From the NCBI RefSeq assembly GCF_003335675.1, contig NZ_QPHL01000010.1, positions 1 to 64,000 on the forward strand: a stretch of 64,000 nt of DNA, in the 5' to 3' direction. Under the pieces are notes generated by a model. It was not told the DNA's origin. It saw only the letters and a program-made list of their open reading frames with translations, and did no database searches. This document shows, in pieces, positions 25,958-35,975 of this stretch (position 1 is its first letter; the number at the start of each line of letters is the position of its first letter). The translations under genes and the position numbers were made by a program. The stretch is from Winogradskyella sp. KYW1333. GTDB taxonomy: Bacteria; Bacteroidota; Bacteroidia; Flavobacteriales; Flavobacteriaceae.

Positions 25958-27966
25958 TGCAAACAATTAAAATATCATTCAAAGACCAGATATTGGAGGG
26001 AATTCCAGAACAATTACCTGAGCAAAAACCATATGACACAGAAATAAATCACGCTCCAAAGCGAAAAGCTATTTTATCTGATCAAGAAGAAAAATTAGCC
26101 TTAAAAAATGCCTTACGCTATTTTGATAAAAAGCATCATGCGACATTACTCCCAGAATTTAAAAATGAACTAGATACTTACGGCCGTATTTACATGTATA
26201 GACTGCGTCCAGACTATAAAATGTACGCCAGACCAATTGATGAATATCCAGCAAAGTCTAAACAAGCCGCTGGTATAATGCTTATGATTCAAAATAATTT
26301 AGATTATGCTGTCGCGCAGCATCCTCATGAGCTAATTACCTATGGTGGAAATGGAGGTGTTTTTTCAAATTGGGCACAATATAGATTAACAATGAAATAT
26401 CTGGCAGAGATGAATGACGAGCAAACACTTGTTATATATTCTGGTCATCCAATGGGTTTATTTCCTTCTCATAAAGAGGCGCCACGCGTTGTTGTTACAA
26501 ATGGTATGATGATACCTAATTATTCTAAGCCTGATGATTGGGAAAAGTATAATGCGCTTGGTGTAACACAGTATGGCCAAATGACAGCTGGAAGCTATAT
26601 GTACATTGGACCCCAAGGTATTGTACATGGCACCGCAATTACAGTGTTAAACGGATTCAGAAAAATTGGAAAATCACCAAAAGGTAATTTATTTGTTACA
26701 TCTGGACTTGGCGGTATGTCTGGAGCTCAACCAAAAGCAGGTAATATCGCTGGATGCATCACAGTCTGTGCAGAAGTAAACGCTAAAATCACAAAAGTTA
26801 GATTGGATCAAGGTTGGATAGATGAAAAAATTACTGATCTTGATGAATTGGTATCTAGAGTGGAACATGCAAAAGAGAAAAATGAAACTGTTTCAATTGC
26901 ATATTTAGGTAATGTTGTTGATGTATGGGAAAAATTTGATGAAGCGAATGTTCATATCGACTTAGGAAGCGACCAAACATCATTGCATAATCCTTGGGCC
27001 GGAGGTTACTATCCTGTTGGATTAACATTTGACGAAGCCAATGATATGATGGCAAGTGATCCTGTAAAATTTAAAGAGAAAGTACAAGAAGCATTACGAA
27101 GACACGCTTCTGCAATAAATAAACACACGGCAAAGGGAACTTATTTCTTTGATTACGGAAATGCATTTTTACTTGAAGCCTCAAGAGCTGGAGCAGATGT
27201 ATTATCTGACGGTAGTGAATTAGGCAGAGAATTTAAGTATCCAAGTTATGTACAAGATATAATGGGACCAATGTGTTTCGACTACGGGTTTGGACCATTC
27301 CGATGGGTTTGTGCATCCGGAAAACCTGAAGATTTAGAAAAAACAGATAAAATTGCCTGTGATGTATTAAACAAAATAATGCAGAATTCTCCAATGGAGA
27401 TTCAGCAACAAATGGCTGATAACATACAGTGGATTGAAGGAGCTCAAAAAAATAAATTAGTTGTGGGTTCACAGGCAAGAATTTTATATGCAGATGCTGA
27501 AGGTCGTGTAAAAATTGCTGAGGCATTTAATGAGGCAATTAAAAAAGGTGAAATTGACGAAGTTATTTTAGGCAGAGATCATCATGACGTTTCCGGAACA
27601 GATTCGCCCTACAGGGAAACAAGTAATATCTATGATGGTTCAAGATTCACAGCAGATATGGCTATTCATAATGTGATTGGAGACAGTTTTAGAGGAGCCA
27701 CTTGGGTAAGTATACACAATGGCGGTGGCGTTGGATGGGGCGAAGTAATTAATGGTGGCTTTGGTATGGTTCTTGATGGCACTAATGAAGCATCAAGACG
27801 TTTAAAACAAATGTTATTTTGGGACGTAAACAACGGAATTTCAAGACGAAGTTGGGCAAGAAATGAAGGCGCCATTTTCGCGATTAAAAGAGCTATGGAA
27901 GCCGAACCAAACTTAAAAGTAACATTACCAAACCCAGTTGATGATAGTTTATTGGAAAAAATTTAA
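25957..27966 (+). CDS. hutU: Urocanate hydratase
   Basis: A 669-residue cytoplasmic enzyme that hydrates urocanate to imidazolonepropionate in histidine breakdown, using NAD+ as electrophile. Family motifs are TYGGNGGVFSNWAQYRLT near residue 127, the glycine-rich NAD segment VTSGLGGMSGAQPKAG, GSDQTSLHNPWAGGYYP, and VWVCASGKP-like text at RWVCASGKPEDL, followed by GRDHHDVSGTDSPYRET. It is longer than the roughly 560-residue bacterial type and matches the long form with an N-terminal extension. hutH, hutI and hutG are absent from the window. It is coupled to the DUF5522 gene. Confidence 0.96.
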   Translation: MQTIKISFKDQILEGIPEQLPEQKPYDTEINHAPKRKAILSDQEEKLALKNALRYFDKKHHATLLPEFKNELDTYGRIYMYRLRPDYKMYARPIDEYPAKSKQAAGIMLMIQNNLDYAVAQHPHELITYGGNGGVFSNWAQYRLTMKYLAEMNDEQTLVIYSGHPMGLFPSHKEAPRVVVTNGMMIPNYSKPDDWEKYNALGVTQYGQMTAGSYMYIGPQGIVHGTAITVLNGFRKIGKSPKGNLFVTSGLGGMSGAQPKAGNIAGCITVCAEVNAKITKVRLDQGWIDEKITDLDELVSRVEHAKEKNETVSIAYLGNVVDVWEKFDEANVHIDLGSDQTSLHNPWAGGYYPVGLTFDEANDMMASDPVKFKEKVQEALRRHASAINKHTAKGTYFFDYGNAFLLEASRAGADVLSDGSELGREFKYPSYVQDIMGPMCFDYGFGPFRWVCASGKPEDLEKTDKIACDVLNKIMQNSPMEIQQQMADNIQWIEGAQKNKLVVGSQARILYADAEGRVKIAEAFNEAIKKGEIDEVILGRDHHDVSGTDSPYRETSNIYDGSRFTADMAIHNVIGDSFRGATWVSIHNGGGVGWGEVINGGFGMVLDGTNEASRRLKQMLFWDVNNGISRRSWARNEGAIFAIKRAMEAEPNLKVTLPNPVDDSLLEKI

Positions 27967-27976
27967 AAAAAGCCAT

Positions 27977-28525
27977 ATGAAAAAATTATTAAAATTTATC
28001 CCCATTTTAGTTTTTGCTCTTGTTTTAACATCATGCAGCTCTGTAAAAGTTGCAACAGATTATGATAGAGAAGCAAATTTTGACCAATACAAGACCTTTG
28101 CTTTTTTTAAGCCAGGTATTGATAAAGCAGAAATCAGTGACTTAGATAAACGTAGGATCTTGAGAGCTATTGAAACAGAATTACTTGCTAAAGGCTACAC
28201 TAAATCAGAAGATCCAGATATGTTAGTTAGCATGTTCACCAAATCAACCCAAAGAGTAGATGTTTATAACAATGCCTGGGGTTGGGGCGGCTGGGGCTGG
28301 GGAGGCTACGGTGGCTGGGGCTGGGGTCCTGGCTGGGGAGGCAACCAAGTTTCTACGAGCACAGAAGGTATGCTTTACATTGATATAATTGATAACGCTA
28401 AGAAGGAATTAATTTGGCAAGGCTCAGGCACTGGTTACTTGGTAACAAAAAATATTGAGAAGAAAGAGGCTCGCATTAAGGAATTTGTTCAGAAAACTTT
28501 GATGCAATTCCCACCAGAAAAATAA
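27977..28525 (+). CDS. DUF4136 lipoprotein
   Basis: A 182-residue lipoprotein starting at ATG 27977 (MKKLLKFIPILVFALVLTSC, Cys at residue 20). This was preferred over an upstream in-frame ATG inside hutU because it starts exactly at the signal peptide. DUF4136 features are KVATDYDREANFDQYKTFAFF near the start and IDIIDNAKKELIWQGSGTG later. Between them lies a Gly-Trp-rich low-complexity insert of about 25 residues. The family is envelope-associated with unknown role. It follows hutU by 10 bases and may be co-transcribed, although no functional link is evident. Confidence 0.9.
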   Translation: MKKLLKFIPILVFALVLTSCSSVKVATDYDREANFDQYKTFAFFKPGIDKAEISDLDKRRILRAIETELLAKGYTKSEDPDMLVSMFTKSTQRVDVYNNAWGWGGWGWGGYGGWGWGPGWGGNQVSTSTEGMLYIDIIDNAKKELIWQGSGTGYLVTKNIEKKEARIKEFVQKTLMQFPPEK

Positions 28526-28547
28526 CTCGTTAAAAATACTAGTATTG

Positions 28548-28575
28548 AAAAGCACCAATGATTGGTGCTTTTTTT
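28548..28575 (+). terminator. Rho-independent terminator after the DUF4136 gene
   Basis: AAAAGCACCAAT (28548-28559) and ATTGGTGCTTTT flank a one-base centre, so the innermost pairs must open to form a loop. A run of T follows. Confidence 0.75.
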
Positions 28576-28617
28576 GATTTGATAGCTATACAAATTAGGC
28601 TTTCATTCTAAATAATA

Positions 28618-28625
28618 TATCTTTG
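28618..28625 (+). promoter_or_regulatory. Putative -7 promoter element of the SulP gene
   Basis: TATCTTTG, an exact TAnnTTTG match ending 22 bases before the ATG at 28648. Confidence 0.5.
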
Positions 28626-28647
28626 CCGACTTTTAAGCACATCTATT

Positions 28648-30324
28648 ATGATACTTGGCCAAACTACAAGAAAGAACTTTACTCAAAACCCAAAGAATGA
28701 TATATTATCAGGATTGACTGTTGCACTGGCATTAGTTCCAGAGGCAGTAGCATTTGCCTTTGTTGCAGGTGTAGATCCTCTGGTAGGATTATACGGTGCT
28801 TTTATGATGGGTATAGTTACCGCATTATTTGGTGGTAGACCTGGTATGATTTCTGGCGCAACAGGCGCTATGGCCGTAGTGATGGTACACTTGATTCAGA
28901 AAGGAAACGAAGTTGGGATGACGTTAGAAGCACCAATTGAAAATCTTGGCTTACAATGGCTTTTTATCACCCTTTTATTTGTAGGCGGAATTCAGATACT
29001 AGCTGGTATTTTTAAACTAGGCAAATTTGTTAGATTAATTCCACATCCAGTAATGATGGGATTTGTTAATGGATTGGCAATAGTCATATTTTTGTCTCAG
29101 CTTGGACTTTTTCCAAACGCTGTACCTAAAGATATTTTATTTCTAAACAATACATCCGAATGGTTTTCGGCACTATTCTCTAATTTACCTTTTTGGAAAA
29201 TGATGGGCTTCATAGGCTTGACCATGGGTATTATGTATGGACTGCCAAAACTAACAAAAAAGATTCCTGCAGCCTTAATTGCAATTATTGCAGTTGCTTG
29301 CATCACCATCTTTGGTGGAATTGAAATGAGCACAGTAGGTAGCTTTATTAGAGAAGGTGGTGGCGAAGGATTACAAGGTGGCTTACCTACTTTTCAAGAT
29401 CAGATTTTTGGACTTTTTGGTACTTTAGCTGGCCATTGGGATTTAATAATATCTACAGCATTCATTCTAGCAGCTGTTGGTTTAATTGAGTCTTTAATGA
29501 CTTTAAATTTAGTTGATGAGATAACCGAAACTAGAGGTAATGGCAACAGAGAGTGTATAGCCCAAGGTGGAGCAAATGTACTTAATGGACTTTTTGGAGG
29601 TATGGGTGGCTGTGCCATGATTGGCCAATCAATTATCAACGTAGATTCAGGAGGGCGTGGAAGACTCTCAGGAGCCGTTGCTGCCATAGCATTGTTATGC
29701 TTTGTATTATTCGGAGCACCTCTAATTGAACAAATTCCTATTGCAGCATTAGTAGGTGTTATGTTTATGGTGGTGATTGGAACATTTGCGTGGAGTAGTT
29801 TTAGAATACTGAGAAAAATACCAATTTCAGATGCTATTGTTTTAATAGCTGTTTCAGCAATTACAGTCTGGAAAGATTTAGCAGTTGCTGTAATTGCAGG
29901 TGTCATTATTTCTGCATTAGTTTTTGCTTGGAAAAATGCTACAATGATTAGAGCACGTAAGCGTATTCAACCAGATGGAACAAAAACCTATGAAATATGG
30001 GGTCCATTATTTTTTGGTTCGATTCAAAATTTCAATTCTAAGTTTGATGTCAAAAATGATCCCGATAAAGTTGAAATTGATTTTATAGAATCTCGTATAA
30101 GTGACCATTCAGCCTTAGAAGCTATATTCAATTTGGTAAATAAATACAAAACCGAAGGAAAGGAAATTAAGCTTAAACATCTTAGTCAAGATTGTAAAGT
30201 TCTGTTACGTAAAGGAAGTCCACTTTTTGAAGATATTATAGTAGAAGCAATTGATGATCCTCGTTATTATTTGGCAGAAGATCCTGAAAAGTTCACAAAA
30301 CCATTATCTGATTACAATCTGTAG
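28648..30324 (+). CDS. SulP/SLC26 family anion transporter
   Basis: A 558-residue inner-membrane protein. The opening DILSGLTVALALVPEAVAFAFVAGVDPLVGLYGAF is the SulP signature region. Further helices include GRPGMISGATGAMAVVM, the conserved GLIESLMTLNLVDEITETRGN and NVLNGLFGGMGGCAMIGQS. The C-terminal STAS domain (about residues 445-540, VEIDFIESRISDHSALEAI) controls activity. Family members carry sulfate, bicarbonate or other anions, and the substrate cannot be told from sequence. It has its own promoter element and converges with the bestrophin gene 6 bases away. Confidence 0.93.
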   Translation: MILGQTTRKNFTQNPKNDILSGLTVALALVPEAVAFAFVAGVDPLVGLYGAFMMGIVTALFGGRPGMISGATGAMAVVMVHLIQKGNEVGMTLEAPIENLGLQWLFITLLFVGGIQILAGIFKLGKFVRLIPHPVMMGFVNGLAIVIFLSQLGLFPNAVPKDILFLNNTSEWFSALFSNLPFWKMMGFIGLTMGIMYGLPKLTKKIPAALIAIIAVACITIFGGIEMSTVGSFIREGGGEGLQGGLPTFQDQIFGLFGTLAGHWDLIISTAFILAAVGLIESLMTLNLVDEITETRGNGNRECIAQGGANVLNGLFGGMGGCAMIGQSIINVDSGGRGRLSGAVAAIALLCFVLFGAPLIEQIPIAALVGVMFMVVIGTFAWSSFRILRKIPISDAIVLIAVSAITVWKDLAVAVIAGVIISALVFAWKNATMIRARKRIQPDGTKTYEIWGPLFFGSIQNFNSKFDVKNDPDKVEIDFIESRISDHSALEAIFNLVNKYKTEGKEIKLKHLSQDCKVLLRKGSPLFEDIIVEAIDDPRYYLAEDPEKFTKPLSDYNL

Positions 30325-30330
30325 ATCGAA

Positions 30331-31392
30331 TTACATCTGCACGTTTTTTTCCTCGGGAAATTGACTTGGTATATCTTCAGGGCTCTCATCCAACATTTGA
30401 CGTAAATCTATTTCAATACCTCTTGCAATAGTGGAAATTGGCACATCATTTGGTCCGCCTTCAAACGGATTTTCACCTGTTCTCGCTAATCTTTCCATGG
30501 TATGAAAAGCCCATGATACAATTGCGCAAAATGGAACTGCTGTCCAAATAAAATATTTTCCAATTAAATAAAAACTATCTGACATAGAATGACCTATTTC
30601 CGCAAACTCAGGTATAAGGCCAAATGGTAATAAAATTGCAAATACTCTTGTAAGATACAGAGATAAACTTGCGTATTGCCTTGGATATGGAAAGTTTTTA
30701 ATACGCTCAGACTTTCCTTGATGTGTAAATAATGATTCTAAAACATTCTCAAGCTCCAGAAAAGCAAATTCCCAAATAAGTCCCTTTTCCTTTAAGTTTC
30801 TAATACGTTTAGACTGTAAATACAACAAGGCCGTTTGCTTGTTTCCTTTAGATAGAACATAAGTTCTTTCTTCTTCGGATAAATACATTAATAAATTATC
30901 TTCAAGTGTAGATACTTCTTCTGGAATATGAATCATATCTCGCCATTCTTGATTGGTTTTAGCCTGATGCTGTGTTTCCCAAGATTTTCTTTGACGCATA
31001 GCATATCTCATTGCGGTCATCCATGCAATATGCCTATATATTAACGTAGTTTTATGATACTTCAATTCATCTTCGGCAACAGGCTTATCACAATACTCAT
31101 CAGTAACCATATCTTGAATCTTCATTCCCCAAGTTCTAGAGGTGTTCACTATTCCTCCCCAAATTTTTCTAGCTTCCCATATTCTACCATAAGCAGAATT
31201 GTTTTGAAAACCAACCAAGAAGGCAACGGCTGTACCAATTAAAGCCACTGGCGTCCATGGCACATTTAGAAAAGTAAATTCAAAAACATGGTATAATACA
31301 GTAATTATACCAGCATATAAAAGATATATTAAAGATTCTCCTCGTGTCCAAAGCACCATGTCTTTGACCGAGTATCGTTTTTTAGTTAGCAT
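30331..31392 (-). CDS. Bestrophin family ion channel protein
   Basis: A 353-residue membrane protein of the bestrophin/YneE family (PF01062). The N-terminal helix ends in VPWTPVALIGTAVAFLVGFQNNSAYGRIWEARKIWGGIVN, which contains the family's FxxNxxYxRxWEARxxWG region. Further motifs are IYRHIAWMTAMRYAMR and a C-terminal ARTGENPFEGGPNDVPI, which matches the conserved bestrophin ENPFG-like segment. It probably forms a pentameric anion or cation channel in the inner membrane. Converging with a SulP anion transporter, it may take part in anion balance, but the genes are transcribed separately. Confidence 0.93.
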   Translation of the reverse strand: MLTKKRYSVKDMVLWTRGESLIYLLYAGIITVLYHVFEFTFLNVPWTPVALIGTAVAFLVGFQNNSAYGRIWEARKIWGGIVNTSRTWGMKIQDMVTDEYCDKPVAEDELKYHKTTLIYRHIAWMTAMRYAMRQRKSWETQHQAKTNQEWRDMIHIPEEVSTLEDNLLMYLSEEERTYVLSKGNKQTALLYLQSKRIRNLKEKGLIWEFAFLELENVLESLFTHQGKSERIKNFPYPRQYASLSLYLTRVFAILLPFGLIPEFAEIGHSMSDSFYLIGKYFIWTAVPFCAIVSWAFHTMERLARTGENPFEGGPNDVPISTIARGIEIDLRQMLDESPEDIPSQFPEEKNVQM

Positions 31393-31566
31393 CTATAAAT
31401 TTTTAGTACAATGATTTTATTCCTTTAGCACATTAAACATGCAAAATACAATGAGAATACAACCTGTTATTTTTTAAAATAGAAAGATACAAATTCTATA
31501 ATTTGACTTTTCATAATTAATTATTTTAATTTTTACCTTTAGAGGATAAAGTCAACAAAAATAAAA

Positions 31567-32862
31567 ATGAAAATCCAGCAATTACTCTACCTCCTTTTTA
31601 TAATATTATCGCACGCTTTATTTGCTCAGAACCTATCAAAAACAGATAAACGAATTTTAAGTTCTATTGAGCAAAACAATTCAGAAGCAATTTCCTTTTT
31701 AAAGAAAGTTGTTAATATAAATAGTGGCACCATGAACCTTGAAGGTGTTAAGAAAGTTGGAATGGTGTTTAAGGATGCTTTTGAAGACATCAATTTTGAA
31801 ACTTCATGGATTGAAATGCCAGAAGAAATGAATAGAGCTGGGCACTTCTTTGCCGAAACATCTGGTAATAAAGGACAAAAACTATTACTCATAGGACATC
31901 TAGATACGGTTTTTGAGTCAGACAGTCCTTTCCAAGAATTTAAAATGGTAAATGATAGTATTGCTCATGCACCAGGTGGAAATGATATGAAAGGCGGTGA
32001 TGTTATCATTTTATATGCATTAAAGGCATTACATGAAAACAACCTATTGAATAATGCTCAAATTATTGTTGCCTTTACCGGTGATGAAGAAAGCACAGGA
32101 AAACCATTAAGTATTAGCAGAAAAGATTTAGTGAACGCAGCTAAGCGAAGTGATATTGCCTTAGGATTTGAAACTTCAACTGGATTTAATTATGCGACTA
32201 TTGCCAGAAGAGGGTCTTCCGGTTGGAAAGTAGAAGTTTCTGGTAAACGCGCACATTCATCAGGAATATTTAATGAACATGTTGGAGCAGGTGCGATTTT
32301 TGAAATGTCTCGGATACTAAATGAGTTTTATACCTCAGTAAAAGGTGAAGAATACCTAACCTTTAACCCAGGTGTATTACTTGGTGGTACATTTTTAGAA
32401 TTAGATGAAATGACCAGCAAAGGAAATACCTTCGGGAAAAGTAATGTTGTATCACAAACTGCCATCGTAAAAGGTGGACTGCGATTTATTTCCGAAAAAC
32501 AAAAAGAAGATGCTCGTTCAAAAATGAAAGCTATCGTTGAGAATAACTTACCACAGACCTCAGCAGAAATTTCATTTACAGATAGCTATCCAGCTATGGG
32601 ACCTACCGATGGAAATAAAAACCTATTATCCATATTAAACACGGTAAGCATGGATTTAAATCAAGGAGAGGTATTGGCTTACGACCCAGGAAAACGTGGC
32701 GCCGCAGATACTTCATTTGTTGCAGAATATGTTGATTGTTTAGATGGATTGGGTACAATGGGCTCAGGCGCACATACTCCAGAGGAAACTGTAAATCTCA
32801 ACACTTTTGAAGCCTTAACTAAAAGAACAGCTATACTTATTTATAGATTAATAAATCAATAA
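31567..32862 (+). CDS. Exported M20 family metallopeptidase (glutamate carboxypeptidase-like)
   Basis: A 431-residue protein with a signal peptide (LLFIILSHALFAQN, cleavage near residue 20). It has the M20 zinc ligands: His in LIGHLDTVF, bridging Asp in GGNDMKGGD, catalytic Glu and ligand Glu in TGDEESTG, and His in MGSGAHTPEE near the C-terminus. A dimerization domain lies in the middle (GWKVEVSGKRAHSSGIFNE). It probably cleaves C-terminal glutamate or other amino acids from small peptides in the periplasm. Its 3' end overlaps the convergent E1 gene by 7 bases. Confidence 0.93.
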   Translation: MKIQQLLYLLFIILSHALFAQNLSKTDKRILSSIEQNNSEAISFLKKVVNINSGTMNLEGVKKVGMVFKDAFEDINFETSWIEMPEEMNRAGHFFAETSGNKGQKLLLIGHLDTVFESDSPFQEFKMVNDSIAHAPGGNDMKGGDVIILYALKALHENNLLNNAQIIVAFTGDEESTGKPLSISRKDLVNAAKRSDIALGFETSTGFNYATIARRGSSGWKVEVSGKRAHSSGIFNEHVGAGAIFEMSRILNEFYTSVKGEEYLTFNPGVLLGGTFLELDEMTSKGNTFGKSNVVSQTAIVKGGLRFISEKQKEDARSKMKAIVENNLPQTSAEISFTDSYPAMGPTDGNKNLLSILNTVSMDLNQGEVLAYDPGKRGAADTSFVAEYVDCLDGLGTMGSGAHTPEETVNLNTFEALTKRTAILIYRLINQ

Positions 32863-34904
32863 TCTAAAATCATCTCAATTTTAGCTTTAATCTTTTCAGT
32901 TGATGGTATCATAGTTTCTTCCAATGTAGAATTCAATGGAATAGCTGGCATATTTTCACTACCAATAACCATAACTGGCCCATCTAAATACTTAAAACAT
33001 TCTTCCTGAATTTTACCGGCCAAGGCTCTGGCAAAACTATTATTCGAAGGTTCTTCAGTTACAACTAAACACTTACCTGTTTTCTTTACAGATTTCATTA
33101 TAGTATCCTCATCCAATGGAAACAAAGTTCTGAGGTCAATAATTTCAATTTGGTCTCTCAATCCCAATTCACCAGATGCATTGTATGCCCAATGTACTCC
33201 CATACCATAGCTGACAATTGTGAGTGTTTCAACATCTTCTTGTTTCCAAATTTCTTGAAGAACCCAAGCTTTACCAAATGGCAGAATATAATCTTCTGCA
33301 GGCTCAATTGAAGTTGCTGTTTTTGTACCAGGCACTTTAGACCAATACAACCCTTTATGTTCTAAAATGACAACCGGATTTGGATCGTGATAAGCTGCTT
33401 TCATCAACCCCTTTAAATCTGCACCATTACTAGGGTAAGCAATTTTTATCCCTCTAATATTCGTAACAACACTCTCTACTGATGAAGAGTGGTATGGTCC
33501 TCCACTACCATATGCGCCAATGGGAACCCTAAGAATCATACTCACCGGCCATTTCCCATTTGTTAAATAACAACTTCGGCTTACTTCGGTAAATAACTGG
33601 TTTAATCCTGGCCAAATATAATCTGCAAATTGCACCTCAACAATTGGCTTTAATCCAACGGCACTCATTCCAACGGTAGAACCTACGATAAATGCCTCTT
33701 GTATTGGTGTATTAAACACACGATCGTCACCAAATTTCTGTGCCAATGTTGCAGTCTCTCTAAAAACGCCTCCTAATCGACCACCAACATCTTGCCCATA
33801 TAATAAACACTCTTTATGCTCACGCATTAGCTCCTCTACGGCAAACAAAGCGCAATCTACCATAACAACTCTCTCTGCACCTTCTGGTTCACGCACACCA
33901 CTTTCTTCAATAATAGGTGTTGGCACAAAGTCGTGTGTAAATAAATCTTCAGGTTTTGGGTCTTCTGCTTTTAAAGCTTTTTTAAAATCAGAATCAACTT
34001 TTCTATAAGCTGATTCTTCTAATTTTTTTACTTCCTGTTTTGAAAATCCAGCATCCAATAACTGCTTTTTAATAACTGGGTATGGATCTCTAAATTTAGC
34101 TTCATCTAAATCATCTCTATACCACTCCATGCGTACACCAGAAGTATGATGATTTAATAGCGGCACTTTTGCATGCACCAGAATTGGTCTTCTTTCTTTT
34201 CTAATAGTTGCAATTACTTCCTCTAAAGCATTGTAGCTTTCTATAAAATTTGCTCCATCAATACTTATAGCATCAAGACCATGAAATCCTTTAGCATATT
34301 CAAATGCATTTTGAGCTCTAGTTTCTTCGGCATTTGCAGATATGTCCCAACCATTATCTTGAACCAGATAAAGAATTGGCATCTGTTTTAAAGCAGCCAT
34401 TTGGAATGCCTCAGCAATTTCACCCTCTGTTACAGATGCATCTCCCAAGGAACAAACCACTAAGGGGTTTTCCATTGTGATCTCATTTAGTCCTTGTAGT
34501 TCCTTGTACTTAATTCCCATCGCAACTCCTGTTGCAGGAATAGCTTGCATACCTGTTGCAGAAGATTGATGCGGAATTTTAGGTTTGTCATCATCCTTTA
34601 GACTTGGGTGAGAATAGTAAGACCGACCACCAGAAAACGGATCATCCTTCTTGGCTAAAAGCTGCAGCATTAAATCGTAAGGTTCCATACCAAACGCAAG
34701 CAACATGGCATCATCCCGATAATAAGGAAATGCATAATCTTGAGGCAACAATTGCAATCCAAGAGCTATTTGAACAGCTTCATGACCTCTTGATGTAGCG
34801 TGTACATATTTTGAAACTTGCTTGAAATTAGCCTCATATAACTCAGTCATTGCCTTGGCCGTACAGAGTTTTATAAAGCCTTTCTTTAATATTTCTTTTT
34901 TCAT
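32856..34904 (-). CDS. Branched-chain 2-oxoacid dehydrogenase E1, alpha and beta subunits fused
   Basis: A 682-residue TPP-dependent enzyme. Residues 1 to about 330 are the E1-alpha part, with the TPP motif CSLGDASVTEGE leading to VQDNGWDIS. Residues about 345-682 are the E1-beta part, with MREHKECLLYGQDVGGRLGG, RVFNTPIQEAFIVG and the C-terminal LDGPVMVIGSENMPAIPL. Separate alpha and beta chains are usual; fusion is known in Bacteroidota. With the E2 upstream and ilvE between, it should oxidize branched-chain 2-oxoacids to acyl-CoA. It starts right after the ilvE stop. No E3 gene is in the window. Confidence 0.93.
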   Translation of the reverse strand: MKKEILKKGFIKLCTAKAMTELYEANFKQVSKYVHATSRGHEAVQIALGLQLLPQDYAFPYYRDDAMLLAFGMEPYDLMLQLLAKKDDPFSGGRSYYSHPSLKDDDKPKIPHQSSATGMQAIPATGVAMGIKYKELQGLNEITMENPLVVCSLGDASVTEGEIAEAFQMAALKQMPILYLVQDNGWDISANAEETRAQNAFEYAKGFHGLDAISIDGANFIESYNALEEVIATIRKERRPILVHAKVPLLNHHTSGVRMEWYRDDLDEAKFRDPYPVIKKQLLDAGFSKQEVKKLEESAYRKVDSDFKKALKAEDPKPEDLFTHDFVPTPIIEESGVREPEGAERVVMVDCALFAVEELMREHKECLLYGQDVGGRLGGVFRETATLAQKFGDDRVFNTPIQEAFIVGSTVGMSAVGLKPIVEVQFADYIWPGLNQLFTEVSRSCYLTNGKWPVSMILRVPIGAYGSGGPYHSSSVESVVTNIRGIKIAYPSNGADLKGLMKAAYHDPNPVVILEHKGLYWSKVPGTKTATSIEPAEDYILPFGKAWVLQEIWKQEDVETLTIVSYGMGVHWAYNASGELGLRDQIEIIDLRTLFPLDEDTIMKSVKKTGKCLVVTEEPSNNSFARALAGKIQEECFKYLDGPVMVIGSENMPAIPLNSTLEETMIPSTEKIKAKIEMILDY

Positions 34905-35972
34905 TTAAGCGAGTTCATTTTGAACCTTTCTCATCCAACCAAACTTATCTTCTATAAGGCCAGTTTTTATTGCATTAAGGGTATCATTGACTTTTACTCC
35001 TACTGGATTTTCGGTTGAAACATGAATCGTATCACCTTCCTTACCTATCTCCTGTATATATGCTATACCAACTGCAGTTCCAGTACCAAAAGCTTCTTCT
35101 AGTTCCCCGTTTTTTGAAGCTTCTCTAATTTCTAGAATGGTAATTTTTCTTTCCGTGACCTTATAGCCCAGATCTCTTAATAACTCTATGACACTTGCCC
35201 TTGTTATTCCATGTAATACAGAACCATCTAATTCTGGCGTTATAAATTCACCATTTATTTTAAAGAAGATATTCATTGTTCCAACTTCTTGGATAAACAT
35301 GTGCTCATCAGCATCTAACCATAAAACCTGATCATAGCCTTTTGACTTGGCCAACTCTGTAGGTCTTATTGCTGCAGCATAATTGCCTGCTGCTTTTGCC
35401 TCTCCAGTTCCTCCTTGTGCTGCTCTAATAAAAAAATTCTCAGCCCATAATTTTATTGGTTTACTGAAAAATAGTCCTGCTGGAGAAGCCATTATTATAA
35501 ATTTAAAATGGGTAGCAGCTCTCATACCAATAAATGGTTCGTCCGCATACATAAATGGTCTTAGGTACAATGCACTTCCTTGTTGAGGTGGTATCCAATT
35601 TCTTTCTATACTGACAAGCTCCCTTAAGCCTTCCACAAATAATTCTTCAGGAAATAATGGCATACCCATTCTATCTGCACTTTTATTCATTCTAGTGGCA
35701 TTTTGTTCTGGTCTAAAAAGCATTGGTGTACCTTCTGGATCCTTGTAGGCTTTCATACCCTCAAAAATCGCCTGACCATAATGTAATGCCATCGCAGCAG
35801 GGTGTGTTGGTATGGGTCTTAAAGGTTCTATTCTTGGGTTAACCCATACTCCGTTTTCATAATCACAAACGAACATATGGTCCGTAAAGGTTGTTCCTAA
35901 AGGAATATTATCAAAATCTAATTGGTCTATACCAGATTTTTCAACTTTATTAATATTGATTGAATAAGACAT
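34905..35972 (-). CDS. ilvE: Branched-chain amino acid aminotransferase
   Basis: A 355-residue class IV PLP aminotransferase. It resembles the large BCAT subgroup with an N-terminal extension. Motifs include HYGQAIFEGMKAYKDPEG, ALYLRPFMYADEPFIG, the PLP Lys in GEAKAAGNYAAAI, and QEVGTMNIFFKINGEFITP. It interconverts Leu, Ile and Val with their 2-oxoacids. It sits between E2 and E1 of the oxoacid dehydrogenase with gaps of 3 and 0 bases, so here it probably serves catabolism: amino acid to oxoacid to acyl-CoA. Confidence 0.95.
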   Translation of the reverse strand: MSYSININKVEKSGIDQLDFDNIPLGTTFTDHMFVCDYENGVWVNPRIEPLRPIPTHPAAMALHYGQAIFEGMKAYKDPEGTPMLFRPEQNATRMNKSADRMGMPLFPEELFVEGLRELVSIERNWIPPQQGSALYLRPFMYADEPFIGMRAATHFKFIIMASPAGLFFSKPIKLWAENFFIRAAQGGTGEAKAAGNYAAAIRPTELAKSKGYDQVLWLDADEHMFIQEVGTMNIFFKINGEFITPELDGSVLHGITRASVIELLRDLGYKVTERKITILEIREASKNGELEEAFGTGTAVGIAYIQEIGKEGDTIHVSTENPVGVKVNDTLNAIKTGLIEDKFGWMRKVQNELA

Positions 35973-35975
35973 AAC

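Noticed and set aside
28268-28345. Repetitive GGCTGGGG-like DNA
   Set aside because: It encodes the Gly-Trp-rich insert of the DUF4136 lipoprotein and is not an independent repeat element.
29400-29906. A 168-codon open frame on the minus strand opposite the SulP gene
   Set aside because: Shadow of a conserved transporter frame, low-complexity Pro/Thr/Ile composition, no family features.
32856-32862. Seven-base overlap of the M20 peptidase and E1 genes
   Set aside because: Convergent 3' overlaps of this size are ordinary in compact genomes; no sign of truncation in either protein.
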